Positions 1 to 12,447 of a stretch of DNA of 64,000 bases are shown in pieces. The first letter of the stretch is position 1. Each line of letters begins with the position of its first letter. The DNA comes from Lunularia cruciata (Eukaryota > Streptophyta > Marchantiopsida > Lunulariales > Lunulariaceae), in NCBI GenBank assembly GCA_948567375.1, contig OX419762.1, forward strand, positions 18,544,001-18,608,000, in the 5' to 3' direction. Under the pieces are notes generated by a model, which saw only the letters and a program-made list of their open reading frames with translations, searched no databases and was not told the DNA's origin. The translations under genes were made by a program, and so were the position numbers.

Positions 1-958
1 TGTTCGTTGCCAGTCTAAGTGTTTTTGTATGCGAATTGAATTACGCAGTTCTTGAGAAGCGTAACTTACAAAATTTAACTGCGTGATCACAGAGATGACG
101 CAGTTCGGGGTGAACTCTCCGTATGACCTTCCTAGAAGTTCGGGCGGGCTTTGGAGGAGTTGTACATTAGAAATTCCGAGGGAGCTTGCCCCGAACTTCG
201 GAGCAAGCACCCTGGATGTTTGGGCGAGTTCCAGGGAATTTGTTGAGTGCTAAGAAAATTCGTGATTGTTATGGTAATACATCTTTAGATCGGAGGAAAG
301 GAACGTCGTTTAACCAGGATCTGGTCGACCGACCTTCTGAATCTCTGCGATGATTACAGGAGTTTGAGATTTCTTAGATTCTAGAGAACATGAGAGTCCG
401 GTCGTTCGGACCTTTGACAGAAATTGAAGCTTTACTTAATTGTAATCTAATCCAATCAAAATTGCTGATATATTCGCTTTTCGTATATTCCTTAGATGCA
501 CGAAGCGAGAATGGGCCTTATTCTGAACGCAATGACGATTATTATTTGTCTGCCGCATCCTCATCCTCAGCTCAAAATGGCCCAAAGAGACTCAATGTAA
601 GGGTTTCAATTCTGCTCAGCTCATAACTATTAGTTCATTTGCATGAAACTCTTCAATTTAATACACTTTCTGGCATCCCAGACAAACGCGCCACGGGCTC
701 CTCTTCATACGACATCGTTCATCATGCTTGCTAAGATATCAAGGTTCCTCATATACAACATCGATCATTATGCGTGCTGGATCGGTTTAGTTTCTTTTGT
801 ACCCCCATTCACTCTTGTGATTCTTCTTACCCCGTTTCTCTCCCTTGGCCTTCAATATTGCGATAGGAGAAACGGAGCCGAATAGTATACCCGGAACTGC
901 ATTAAAAAATGCAAAGGTCGTTCGGACATAAGGAAGAAGAGCATAAATCCATGTTCCC
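1..958. other. Unassigned sequence, no gene seen
   Basis: Short open frames occur on both strands, but none shows a recognisable domain, splice pattern or codon bias. The first 250 bases are richer in G and C than what follows. I see nothing further that I can support. Confidence 0.4.
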
Positions 959-1112
959 GAGTAAAGCAAATTAAAAAGAATCAAAGTTACTCATTCTTCA
1001 TAACTATGCTCCAGAGCAAAGCAACGAAAACAGAATCCAAGTAACTCATTCTTCAGAACTATGCTCCATAGCAAAGCAAAGAAAAAAGAATCAAAGTAAC
1101 TCATTCTTCAAT
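959..1112. repeat. Tandem repeat, about 57-bp unit, 2.5 copies
   Basis: The phrase AGTAACTCATTCTTCA plus a following ACTATGCTCCA(G/T)AGCAAAGCAA recurs head to tail with small substitutions. It sits in non-coding DNA. Confidence 0.75.
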
Positions 1113-1181
1113 CAAGTGATATCCAATGGAATGGTAGGTATAGTAGACGTGGAGAAATAATCATATATGTGATGAGAACTC

Positions 1182-1490
1182 CTCCTACCACTGCAAGTAT
1201 ATGAAAACCCAATATCTTAGAGTCTTGTGGGGTGACCAGAACTCTCCATCTAAGTATGAGTTAAGTGTGGTTTGTGGAGATAGCACTAACTCCTCTCCTA
1301 TTCAAGCAACCTCATATTGCTTCTAGAAGAAGATCATCTCCTACTACCACTGCAAGTATATGAAAACCCCATATATGAGAGTGTTTTGGGGTGACCGAGG
1401 CTCTCCATCTAAAATATGAGTGAAGTATGGTTTGTGAGATAGCACTAACTCCCCTCCTGTTCAAGGAATCTCATGTTGCTTCTAGAAGGA
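1182..1490. repeat. Tandem duplication, about 159-bp unit, two copies
   Basis: Both units begin near CCACTGCAAGTATATGAAAA (about 1188 and 1347) and end at a TTGCTTCTAGAAG block, with substitutions and small indels between them. A more diverged relative of the start of the unit lies near 57555-57625, so this is a dispersed repeat family (called D here). Function unknown. Confidence 0.7.
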
Positions 1491-4400
1491 CCATCAAAAT
1501 GGTGATAAATATACTTAAAAATGTCTAAAGCCAAGTACAAAGGCATTAGAGGATGACTACGTTACATATTGATACTCTTTACTTGGTGGTAATGATCAAT
1601 GCTATTCTTGCTTGGATATCTAGTCAGTACCAATGTCTTTGAACAGAAGGGGTTGAAAACCATCACATCAAATGGAGTATATAGTCTATCCATGAACGTC
1701 ACTTTTATGATCTGCATGGTTCCAAGTATAGATTGAGTGCTGATTGGACGTGCCTAGACCACCTCCTCCACAGCAAAAGATCTTTGCTACTTTATCAAGG
1801 ATGATATTTCTAGGATAATCTAATGTACTTTCCATCGCAAGTACAATATAAAATAGGATTTCATGGAGATACACAAGAGGATTGGTTTAGTAAACCTAAA
1901 AGTGCTGGGTACGGTAAATCCAATTGAATGTTATAGTAAATTCCTTGGATATAAAGCAAAAGTTCTCCAAATGCCTAGATTTATCATCTCCAATTTACTA
2001 AAATCAACTTGAGATATGTGAAAAGTATGGTATTGAATTTAGAATACAAATCTTCACTTTTTGGTAATTGTAATTTAAATTCATTCTTGGAAGGTTTATC
2101 CAAATTATGGAGACCATCTAATTGAATGGAATATGTTATTTTCACTTGCTATACTAGTCTCTTGTGTTTCCCTAGTGAGGAATGAAGTCATTCAATGTAG
2201 GTTATGAAGCATTTATCATGGTTGTAGACATTGGATCTAAAACTTCCACTTTATCTTTGTAGTGGTAGATTAGGTTAACATTTTAAAGAAAAAAATTATT
2301 AGCAATATAGGTTAGATATGATAGGTCAAAAAGAAAAAACTCAACAATAAAGAAAATTGATAGAATTCACTAAAAGAAGTGTATAAAGAGATTTAAATCA
2401 AAATTGAAAGGAGAAACTTGTATTTATAATCCATAAAAGAGAAATTTTGTTAATTTTGACCTAATGTTAAATTTACATCTATCATTAAATCTAGACCACA
2501 ATATTAAAAATAGGCAAATTGGATGTACCCATATGACCTGATTTATATAAAAACAAAAATAGTCATTTCTCCTTCTCATATCTTTGCCCATATCACTAGC
2601 CTAGCCTTAGTTTTTTTGCTAAATTACACTTTTCCAAGATGTTGTAACACAAACAATCTACCATTTTGCTTGTAATGATGAGCTTTGAAAGCAAAGCCTA
2701 AATATGAACTTGCAAAATATTAAAATTTGATGAATTCAAAATACTAGCTCCATTTTGCAGCTCTAGTGAGTGTAGTGATCAAGTCTCAAGGTGAAATATT
2801 TATGACTTGATGTGAGATGCTAAGATTTTGAATATTGTGGTTGTGGATAGCAAAGATGCATACTTGTTTGTCTAGCTTGCTTTGAAGAAGCTACATGACT
2901 TTTTCATTGTGGATATGCACAAGGAGGCCTCCAAAGAGATGAGTGGAATTTCAAGATATTTACTTCTAGAATTTGAAAATAGGTATATTTAAATTTAAAT
3001 TATACTTGTGTAAAATTTTAAAGTAGCTCCTCCTCCCTCAACTTGGCTCCAAAAAGCTAGAGCTGGCTTAGGTGGAGAAGGGACTAAGAAACTAGGAAGA
3101 AGCTTGACATGAAGCTTCTTGGCACATAGCTCAACCAACTTTTCTTTTGTCATTTAGATTGAATGAGAGAAGAGAAAGGGCTTCTTGGTGCCAATTTATA
3201 TGCCAATAAGCATTGTGCTTCTTGGCTCATAGGTTGATGCTCAGAAACTTAAACCACAAAAAGGAGACAAGAGCTCAAGAAGTGGTTTCTTGGCTGAGCT
3301 ATAGGCCAAGAAAGCTCAAGCAAAGAAACAAGAGGAAGAGCTAAAGGAGGGTGGGAGGAGATATTAGGGGTGAAAAAGCCAAGATATGCTATTATTAAGC
3401 TTCTTTGCCTTTGAGATAATAAGTTGTGTTGTAAGGTTTTTTTTTTTTTTCAAATTTCTCTTGGTTTCTAAACTTTGGTGCTCAATCTATACAAGGTTTG
3501 TAACTATTTTTTTCACTTGATCCTTTGTTGCAACAATTCAAAGCATATCAAGCAAAAATTGTGGAAGAAGGCATTGGCCATGAGTGTATTCAAAGAAGAC
3601 ACTACCAACAAGGATATGCACCTTCTACACCTAAAGCTTGCAACTCCAATACTCAACATGGGTAGAGCTCAAACCATACTATAATTAACAATCACATTTG
3701 TTTCTAAAGTGGACCAAGTCAAAGGGGAAGAGCTTCTCAAGATGTTTAATGAAAATCATGATTAGTTGTGCAACAAGCTACACCTTAGCAAAGCAAGGTC
3801 ACTTGTAGCATTTGAGCCAACTACTATCAACACAGTCTCAAAGAGGATACTATTTTTGTTTAGATGCTCTAAGCACATGCAAGGAGATTTGAATCAATAT
3901 GGAGGGGCTAAATTCTCCTCTCCCCTCTAGGCAAGATATTTTCTACAATAAGAAGAATGCATTGCATAAAATTTCCATTAATAGCTATTAAATCCCTAAT
4001 AAGATCCTTAACAGAAAAAATAGATCATCATCTACAAGTTTGGCCATCTAAAGAACTAGAGACCATTTATAGTTAGATCAATGAGCAATCCTTTTCTTAA
4101 TAAGTTCCTTGACAAGATCATAGTCAAATTTGTTAAAGTTTATACTTGTAATTGACCAAGATAATTGCTAAATTAAGGAGCAATGTGTAACATCCACCTA
4201 GGCACTAGAGGTTTTATGTTATAAATGGAAACCGTAATATTAAAATCATATGGAAATTGCTCCAAGCTCATCCAAGTACATATCTCTGTTTCACATTCTA
4301 AGTTTGGGTCTATGTAAGTAACCAAGGTAGAAAATAGGTACTTGTGTATGAACTCAATGTAGATGGTCTAGTTCTACTTGGTTCACTTTTGCCTTTACTT

Positions 4401-5000
4401 CACTTTTGATCAAGTACTTCTACAATAAATTAAAGAAGAGAAAGTATAATATGGAGAAATGTATAGAAAAAGAGACATCTTGTCAAGACAAAGTGTGTGT
4501 TAGATGAGGTAAAGTTGGAAGCCAAGGTTTTTTCTATGAAAATAACTATTAATAACTTGCTTTCTATGCATGAAGATGATTAGATATATAGGAATATGCT
4601 CCATATGTGGGAGAAGAATCTATAAAAAGGATAGAAGCAAGTGCTAAACAACAAAGATGGTGATATAGCAATGTATAAAAGGAGCAAGACATAAAATTCA
4701 CTTTGTGAAGGCTCTTGCCACCTGTTGGTGATAAGAGGAATCTAAACATTTGATGATGTGGTGACCAAGGATTTGAGCATTGATTGTATTGTTATAAAAT
4801 CAGATAGTGCTAGGATGCACTAAAAATTGGATGTCAAATCTTGGAGTACGATCTTGTGCAATTTTGTGCATTTTTTTGTGACTAAGTTGATGGAGTTTAA
4901 TCTATGTTTCACCAAGATCTTAGTAAGTATTAAATCTTTATCTCTTGTCCCTTTCTGTTCTAAATTTTATTTCTCCTCCAATAATGTTTGTTTGTATACC
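1491..5000. other. AT-rich intergenic DNA, no gene seen
   Basis: Only short open frames are present (for example near 3475-3684) and none is recognisable. The stretch 3050-3370 is rich in AAGCTTCTTGG-like words that recall the LTRs of family B, but it does not align end to end with them, so I do not call an LTR there. Confidence 0.4.
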
Positions 5001-8000
5001 AATTAATTTTAATTGCAAAAATATACCAAGAATAAACACATATTCCACTGGAGTATGAAGGTGAAAAGAAGGAAGTTTGTATATGTGTCACAAATAAGAA
5101 AGAGATATAAACCGTTGGCTTTTGGACCGAGGAAGATACTTATGGAAATATTTGGCCTTGGTAGTATTGTGAAGAAGGAGTTATCCAATGTTATTGAAGC
5201 GCCGGCTTGCACTCGTACGTTTATCCTTGCTAAAGGCAAGCCAGCTAAATTTATCAGCAAGCATAGAAATTTATCAGCTAGTTGATAGTATACTTCTTGA
5301 GATCCAATGGCTGGACAAAGGACCATTTCTTTGGGATTAGAAGTTGCACTTATTTGTGCTCTAAGAGTAAGACATTGTGTCGTGGGGGGGAAAGATCTCC
5401 ACCAAACGTGCATTGCATCTTTAGTGAACTTATTGAAGACTTTACCTAAGGTGGACACAAGAAAGGAAACCCCTATAGGAAGGATGTTGAGCATACCAAC
5501 AATTAGAGTGGATATGTACTCAAAATTGTATCCCTACCATTTGCAGAGGCTGAAAAGATAATGCATCTTGCAGCAGATATATTGAAGGAAGGTTGTATAC
5601 CTAAGGTGCACTACGAAGATGTTCTCGATGAGGAGATAGGGAGGGGCCTACTAGTGTGGCTCATAAGAATAGGTTCTGTGAGTAGGTTAGACAGTAAGAG
5701 ACTTAATTTTTTTTTCTATTTTGTGTGTTTTTTATATTACCATCCGCATTCTAAATAGATGATACTTCATTCTTTTGATCATACCCTTTTTTGTGTTTGG
5801 TTGGTGTGTATTTAACTTGAATGGCTTAGCATGCCTAATAACTTGATAGTAATTAAAGTTTGATATATTTGTGAAGTGTTCCTGATAATGATGATGTTGT
5901 AGAACTAAAAAGACTAAATCTGAGCAATAAAATCAACTAGAGTAAGCTCAAAATTTACAATACTCAGAAAAGATTCTTTTGATCATATTTTTAACTGTAA
6001 TTCCTCCAAAAAATAACTCCTTGTATTTTACAACCAGGCACAATGAATTTGTTTCCTGGTTATTGTTAACAGTGGGATTTTGTATATGGTTTATATCAAT
6101 GAAGTAATGTAAATGTGATCTGGTTACTTAGTCCACTCAATTACAAAAGAAAGGAAAGTAATCTTCTATTCATGTAAAACAACTATAAGTCACAAATTGA
6201 CATAATACCTAACCTTAAAATGAATAGACGACTAAGTATTTAGACGACTGTGTATTTAGTGAAAGCTGATAACTACCTACTACAACAGATGGTTTGCAAA
6301 AAAGTCTTTTAGCTAAGTTTACTCTTTACTCTTTACTCTCTACTCTTTACTCAAGTAAAACCATTAGGGAAAACGAGACATCCCGATTGCAACCGAAGTT
6401 ACTTCATCCCTTAATTTTCATTCAGATTGAGGGTAGCCCAACATTTTCCCCGTATCGTAGATTGCCCACAATTCGCATAATCCACTCCCTTGACATCGGA
6501 AAATAATATACAACTGAAGTTACATATTATATGTTAACTTGATTTTGATTATTGTTCAGCTCCAGTACCATATTCTGAAGCAAGCTTTTAGTCTCGCTGC
6601 AACAGCATAGAAACTTGTCAAGCTGGCGATTAGAAAATCTGGTCTAACTTAAAGCTGGAGGTCAAAGGCTCGAGCTCGAGATATCATAGCACATGTGTCT
6701 GACTAGTCTTGTGCACTCGATATGTTTTCTATCTATCTATCTTGGACTTTCGGAAAAGGAGCGCAAGACTTCGTGTTCCTTGTACCATGAGATATTAGAA
6801 ATGTTAGCCAGACTTTCGCTGACTAGATGTCTCACACGTGATGTTCCTGGTTTAGACCTGTCACATCAACGATGAACTTTCAGTTTTATTTCTCTCCAAG
6901 ACTAACCTTCGGCAACTGTGGCAAGTCCACAAATATTGTAGTTCTATAGATTGAGAGCGCTTGGACCTTGTCATCAAATATTCTTTGAAAGTATTAGCAG
7001 ACAAGAGTTCTAGAAACAGGCTGTTTGCACTCCTGGGTGGACAAATGGAGATTACTATATTGACAGGGGTTATAAAAGATCATGAAGAAGTGCCTAGGGA
7101 GGTTTCCAGGGTGCATATATACTTACAGTCGCTCAATTTAGTTGATGGTGGGCACCATTGAACTGACCTGGTAGGTAGATAAAGTGCTTTATCAATATAG
7201 AAGCACGCAAGTGATGTTGAATGAGTTTGACTTGCCCCAAGGAGTCCGCTCTTAACTGCATGGAATAACCTTTGTCCTGCAGCTTTTGACGCAGTCTCAA
7301 ATTGAACTTGACAATGAAATCTGGCTGGCACCGTTGCTGCTGGAGAATAATTGTGCATGACTATACTGAGGAAATGGTTGATATATCTTAGGCAACCACT
7401 GATAACTATGCATGCTTTCCCGGGTCACTAGAGAATGGTGTAAATCAGCTCGACTGGTCCTATAAATCCCGCTCCTTGGAGCTGCCTCGCCTATTCAGTC
7501 CTAGTACACACGATTGCAATTCTACGAACATTGTCCGGTACCGTAGGGCAATGCTCCGCAATGATTCGTTATTAAATTTCATCATAGAGATGTACAGTAA
7601 CATGAGTTGAAGCTCAATCGGATGGATGGCAGCTCCAGATGTAATCAATAACAAATCGTAAAATCGTAAAATCTGCTATCAAAAGAGGTCACTGCAACCA
7701 AAATATCCAGGTTTTGAAGCCTTACTTTGCGTCCTACACTTACACATTAGGTCCTGATCTGCAACACTAACCATGCCATTCTGCACGGTGTCTGGCCAGG
7801 AATAGCATGGACTGCACGTACTTAGACTAAGTTGACCAGGTATACTTGGATGCAAATGAACTATCCAAACAACATAATCTAAATAAGAACAGCCTGTCTT
7901 TAAATTTGATATTCAAAGTAATAGAGATTCTCTATGCTCTTTGGACTTTGGACAGTTGACTTCTGTTACTATATAATATGCCCTCTGAGAATTTTAATTT

Positions 8001-9782
8001 ATGTTGAAGAAGTGAGAGTAAAACTATATGCTTCTATTACCTTTTCACTACCTTATGATATAAGAACTCGAAGATTATATCTTGTACAGAAGCTTTTGGC
8101 TAGTTCTAGTTTTAGCACAAACTGGTAACTTATTAATAGGATGATTGTATTTTTAATTTCCTGAAGTTGAAAATTTCTTGACCTCCTACTTATAACTGAA
8201 GTAATTGACACTGATAAATCAGCTTGCGCTGTGCGTGGACAGTTCAAAACTATGATCATATTTTAACTATCCACATCTATTTAGTTTAGAGGATTATGTG
8301 CCTGAAGAGAAGGTAGAGATATGTTAAAAGAATCGAGTTTTCCAGTTCTTTACAGCTGTGAGCTTGTTGTATCAATCACCATATATGAGAAAGTATCGAG
8401 TGAACAAAAATTTAATTCCTAATTGAAGTATGGCAACATTTGACCTCTTTCGTTTGGATTGCTGAAGACAGTATTATGTACTGTCGTCTACTGTCTTTGA
8501 CCTCCTAGCTTTGATTCCGTCGTATCTGTATCTTGTTCAGTACAGGCGGACATAGAGTTCCGGTTGATTCAGGAGAAATTAATTACAGACCTAGTAATAC
8601 CCATGACATGATGATTTTTCTAACTGTCCAGTAACCATAAACATCAACCATGACTAGACCTAGTGAAATCCATTATTTGGTCGTTCCAACATTCCAGAAA
8701 AGTCACAAACATGACGATCCATGCATGGTGAATAGTTTAGAGTTCAGTTACTCAAGGTAGTTTTTTCAGTTTTCAGTTGATGCAGCAGCAACCAGACCAA
8801 GTAATATGTTTAGAATTCATGGAAACGCTCGAACTTCCAGTAAATTAATTTTGTACAATCGTGTGATACACTAATTTTCTTATTCTTATGTAGTTAGGTG
8901 TGCTGGCCCAATATTCCTATGGTTTCCAGGTCATGAATGATCTTAAATAGGAAGATGATTCATTACAGAAGTGGATCTCGGTCGATCCTTGATGAAGTAC
9001 AAGCCTAATTACAATTTTGAGTAGTAGTATATCGAAACTACAGCACTACGATCTCCTTGGCTTCTCTGTTCTAGCACTATTGACGTCGTCAAGGTTAAGA
9101 TTTAATAGAGAAGAAAGTCCTGTCAACTATATTGAGATGTTCATCAACATTGCTGAATAAGTCCGGGTGCAGCCTCCTTACGTAGCATCATCAGTAAAGC
9201 TCAGACGTCACTCCAAGCTTACGCCCTGGCAAAGGTTGTAGTCCTCGTATGCTCAGTCCGCAAGTATCAGCCGCGAGATCAAATCACAAATATCACAAAT
9301 CACAAGTATTGTGCAGCCGCCAGATCCTATCTAGTTTAATTATGACACTTGCACATATGTAACAGTTCGGATCAGGCTCTGGAGCATCATGTACCGAGGA
9401 ATGACTGCTCCAGGGATCTCTCACTTGGTGGAGCTTGATTTGGAAGAATGACGATGTTTTGTCAATGCGCAGTGCAGAACTGACAATCCAGCATTGCCTA
9501 GATCACCGACATCTGAAATTCGGAAAGACTGGACTTTCAACATTGAGGAATCCATACCATAAACTGCAGCACAGACCTGCAGGGAACTGGGTCTTTTGGA
9601 CTCTCAATTTTGTACATAAAATTCAATGCAGGACCGGTACCTACTGAAGGATCTGGTCGCACATGGAGAACCTCAGTCTCAAAGAATCCAAAATCTCTGT
9701 TACTGCAATGCAGTTATTAGAATATCAAGGGTAGAAATTTAGTTCTGGAGAGGATGCGCCTACGTCTCACGTTCCCAAGGTT
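5001..9782. other. Repeat-like and unassigned intergenic DNA
   Basis: The longest frame is 161 codons on the minus strand (5009-5494). It overlaps plus-strand frames of similar openness and shows no known motif. From about 5760 the DNA is AT-rich with scattered short frames. I see no splice-supported gene here. Confidence 0.35.
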
Positions 9783-10319
9783 TTATGCTGGTGGAAAGGA
9801 TGACGTTTTGTGTGCAAACTTCCCATATCTTGGGTCCTCGGATGGAAGAGGTGCAGCAGCAGGATCAGGGCTTGGGACAAGCCTAGGTGGTGGAGATCGG
9901 TTAGATATCAAAACATGTTGCATGTTGCTAGGACTTGAATTTAAACGAGTTTGCAACGACCTCCAACGTGCTGATGCTTTTGCGTGTGCTCCGGTCGTCG
10001 AAGTGCCATGGGCATGCTCGAGCGTCCCCGAAGATTCTTGAACTGACCATGTAGTACTGTCCTCGGTTCTTCTCAGTAACCACCGGTTGTTGGTATTACT
10101 CGCAGTCGATGGTTTGAAATCTTTTGCGTGTCTAGCTACTTTTATATCAACCACTCCTACGGCAGCTCCTTCTGCCGGTATTTGGGTTTTGAACGCACAT
10201 TGTGCTAATATTTCGTTACATAATGGCGCAAGTGACTGGCAAGATTGAAGTACAATCGGAAGGATAAACCATATAGCACAGCCAACCTTCACCGTGATCA
10301 TTTTGGCTACTAACAACAA
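9783..10319 (-). CDS. Candidate small secreted protein / peptide precursor
   Basis: This is an uninterrupted 178-codon frame. Met-7 (MITVKVG...) looks a better start than Met-1, because it is followed at once by a hydrophobic stretch (CAIWFILPIVLQSC) that would suit a signal peptide. The rest is hydrophilic and Ser/Thr/Pro-rich, with no membrane segment. Near residues 145-155 lies PPPRLVPSPDPAAAP. It recalls the R-L-V-P-S core of plant CLE peptides but lacks the following Gly and the Leu-His end, so I do not call it CLE. A palindrome containing TATATAAG lies about 190-210 bases upstream (10509-10543). No paralogue occurs in the window. Alternative: a chance frame in a GC-richer patch. Identification as secreted is inference. 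Confidence 0.35.
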   Translation of the reverse strand: MLLVAKMITVKVGCAIWFILPIVLQSCQSLAPLCNEILAQCAFKTQIPAEGAAVGVVDIKVARHAKDFKPSTASNTNNRWLLRRTEDSTTWSVQESSGTLEHAHGTSTTGAHAKASARWRSLQTRLNSSPSNMQHVLISNRSPPPRLVPSPDPAAAPLPSEDPRYGKFAHKTSSFPPA

Positions 10320-10508
10320 ATAGACTTGCAGATCGATGCTGCGAGCAACTCAGAACTGCATTACTGAAAAACTCTGACGCCCAAATAGTTATCTGATCTC
10401 CTGGTCCAGACACTACAGCTCGCAGTTCCGGATTCGCATGCAGATGTAAGGTGAAAACGAAACTGCTTGACTGGATTTGGAACTAGCAACGCAACTCCAT
10501 GCCAACAG

Positions 10509-10543
10509 CCACTCCATATATAAGAAGCTTATATATGGAGTGG
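10509..10543. promoter_or_regulatory. Palindromic TATA-type element
   Basis: CCACTCCATATATAAG and its exact complement are separated by AAG, giving a 16-bp perfect inverted repeat. Each arm contains TATATAAG, a good plant TATA box, so it could start transcription in either direction. The minus-strand frame at 9783-10319 lies downstream of it. Promoter function is inference. Confidence 0.4.
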
Positions 10544-10619
10544 ATCTACGCAGGTCAGAGTTTTGCAATGTCAAAGTCGTCTTATAAATACATATGTAAC
10601 CTAAAAGCGCCAATGAGTT

Positions 10620-11012
10620 GTTGTCATCTAAGTTCTTGTGGTGCTTTTTGACTTAGAGAAGTCCTGCAAGGATCTTCCTCTTGGATCCGGTCTACCGCTC
10701 GAGAACACCAACCGAAGTCAGATGAAACGTTGGGGCCATTATCTCTAGGCGCAATTTTGATAAACATCAGAAAGTTAGCTATTTGTGATTGGTTTGTCGA
10801 TATTTGAGCTCTCCAGACTATGATCATGCTTACTTCAGCACTCTGAGCACAACTCCAAAGCTTTAACACATTATCTCGACGGCAAGCCACGGAACCAAAA
10901 ATTGCCGTTATGGTAAGCTGTGGTTCATGATCAACTTCGAAATCAGATAGATCCCTTTCCTCTCTAAACGATCATGATACGACTTAGACAACGGAGAGAG
11001 GCGTTGTATCGC
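10620..11012. other. Intergenic, nothing recognised
   Basis: Short unsupported frames only (for example minus 10624-10890). Confidence 0.35.
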
Positions 11013-11160
11013 ACATACTAGCATTGGCTAGCGTAGTTTAGCAACAGGTCCTTTTTGGACTAAACAACAGGTTGACAAAGTACTTAGCATATACTAGCAT
11101 TGGCCAGCGTAGTTTTAGCAACAGGTCCTTTTTGTACCAAACAACAGGTTGACAAAGTAG
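11013..11160. repeat. Tandem duplication, 76-bp unit, two copies
   Basis: ATACTAGCATTGGC...AGCGTAGTTT...AGCAACAGGTCCTTTTTG...AACAACAGGTTGACAAAGTA occurs twice, offset by 76 bases, with a few substitutions. Confidence 0.8.
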
Positions 11161-11938
11161 TGCAAGCTCATTATCATCTGCTGTGCTCAGATGGAGGTTA
11201 TCCACAAATTAATCTTTGTTCAATTTAGAGCAAGACTTCTCATACCTTGTACTCAAGTCACCAGTCGCATGAGAACTCTTGGGACTGGATCCCGTGAGGC
11301 TTGAATTCGTCTTCCAAGGAACCGGCCAATAAACTCGAATGTTGTGCCCGCTCCGTTTAGTATGGGCTTCAACTATGAATCATGTCAAGGTTTGAAGGCG
11401 GAATCTATATGCTATGTGTATCAGTCACCTGGACACGCTAACCCCGGTGATTAGTTCGAGTAATCTGATCATATTTTCCCAACTCCACCTTCAGGAGGTT
11501 ACCGCCACTACTGTACCTAAAGCTCTGAATAGATTGTTTCCACTCAGGTATGAACGACACGCCAGCCTTGACTCCTGAAGTCAATACCGGAAACGAATTC
11601 CTGGTTGGGTTTGATGTACGTTCAGGGGAGGGATCCTCGTGTTGACCAGCGCGACCAATCTTTTCTGTCACCGAGGGGTGATTAGTGACCATGTCAGATC
11701 ATAGGCTATTTGGTCTGAGAATGCTAGTGAATATCTAAAGTCAACGGGATTGTGGGATGCATCGAGGTGAAACAAGTAGCTTGGCTTATCCATGCTCGGA
11801 AAACATCAAGTTGCCTGATTGATGATAGCAAAAGGCAACCAAAAGGCAAACATAGAGATAGCAATGCACCGCATTAAAATACTAGATTCTTGAACTCATG
11901 TTCAGTAGGGAGAACCGCTCTAATCTAAGCTTTATCAT
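11161..11938. other. Intergenic left flank of the family A element
   Basis: No recognisable coding. The sequence just left of 11939 shows no similarity to the right flank of the element, and I find no target-site duplication for family A. Confidence 0.35.
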
Positions 11939-12380
11939 GTCATTTGTAGTGTCGCATCTAGATTACTCAGACACTAGAGTTCCAGTGATAATAGTTGGAA
12001 TTATTTCACTAGTATCTGAGAAATTACTTTCCGACGGTCAGATTTTATGTTCGGTGTACTGACTTCACGGTGGGGCCACCGTCACTTTGCGCCGTTCACA
12101 CCGTCGAGTGTGCCGTCAGTGGGACCGTTAGGGTTTCAGAGCTAGCTCGAGTCCAGGGGTATAGTTTTGAAGTGAGCTCCAGAGAGCTCACTTCTCTGAT
12201 GTTGAGCCTTCGAGTTCCTAGCTATGGTGGACAGAGGCCGGCGAGCGTCACCTAGATTCTTTATACTGGAGTGGGTGTGACTTGACTGTAATCAGTGTCC
12301 AGTTGTTTGCAGTTTATAGAGTGACATATCAAGTATTGAGTTGAGTTGAGTTGAGTTGAGAATGGTAAACAATCAGATTA
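11939..12380 (+). repeat. Family A left LTR
   Basis: Matches 26518-26967 from TGTCA(CACC)ATTTGTAGTG through a GAGTT microsatellite to GGTAAACAATCNGATTA. It may really run on to about 12431, just before a primer-binding-site-like sequence. If so, the right LTR is truncated or rearranged (see 26411-27076). A four-base CACC present in the right copy is missing here. Confidence 0.8.
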
Positions 12381-12433
12381 CATCAAAGAAGTGAAGTCAG
12401 GGGGAAATCAGATGCATGAACTTTGTGTGTTGG

Positions 12434-12447
12434 TGGTATCTCCGAGC
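12434..12447 (+). promoter_or_regulatory. Candidate primer-binding site of family A
   Basis: TGGTATCTCCGAGC resembles TGGTATCAGAGC, the complement of the initiator-Met tRNA 3' end used by many plant LTR elements and seen cleanly in family B here. The family A relic keeps TGGTATCTCCAAGC at about 59390, so the position is conserved. Confidence 0.45.

Noticed and set aside
5009-5494. 161-codon minus-strand frame
   Set aside because: No motif, overlapping equally open plus frames, and surrounding DNA shows no splice or promoter pattern; I do not call a gene.
9990-10000. CLE peptide call for the 9783-10319 ORF
   Set aside because: RLVPS is shared, but the conserved Gly and the Leu-His end of the CLE dodecapeptide are missing and the segment is not at the C-terminus.
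9754-10041. 95-codon plus-strand frame
   Set aside because: Lies opposite the longer minus-strand candidate, which has a signal-peptide-like start; only one is likely real, and this one has no motif.
12335-12360. GAGTT pentanucleotide run
   Set aside because: Simple microsatellite inside the family A LTR, shared by both LTRs; no separate feature needed.
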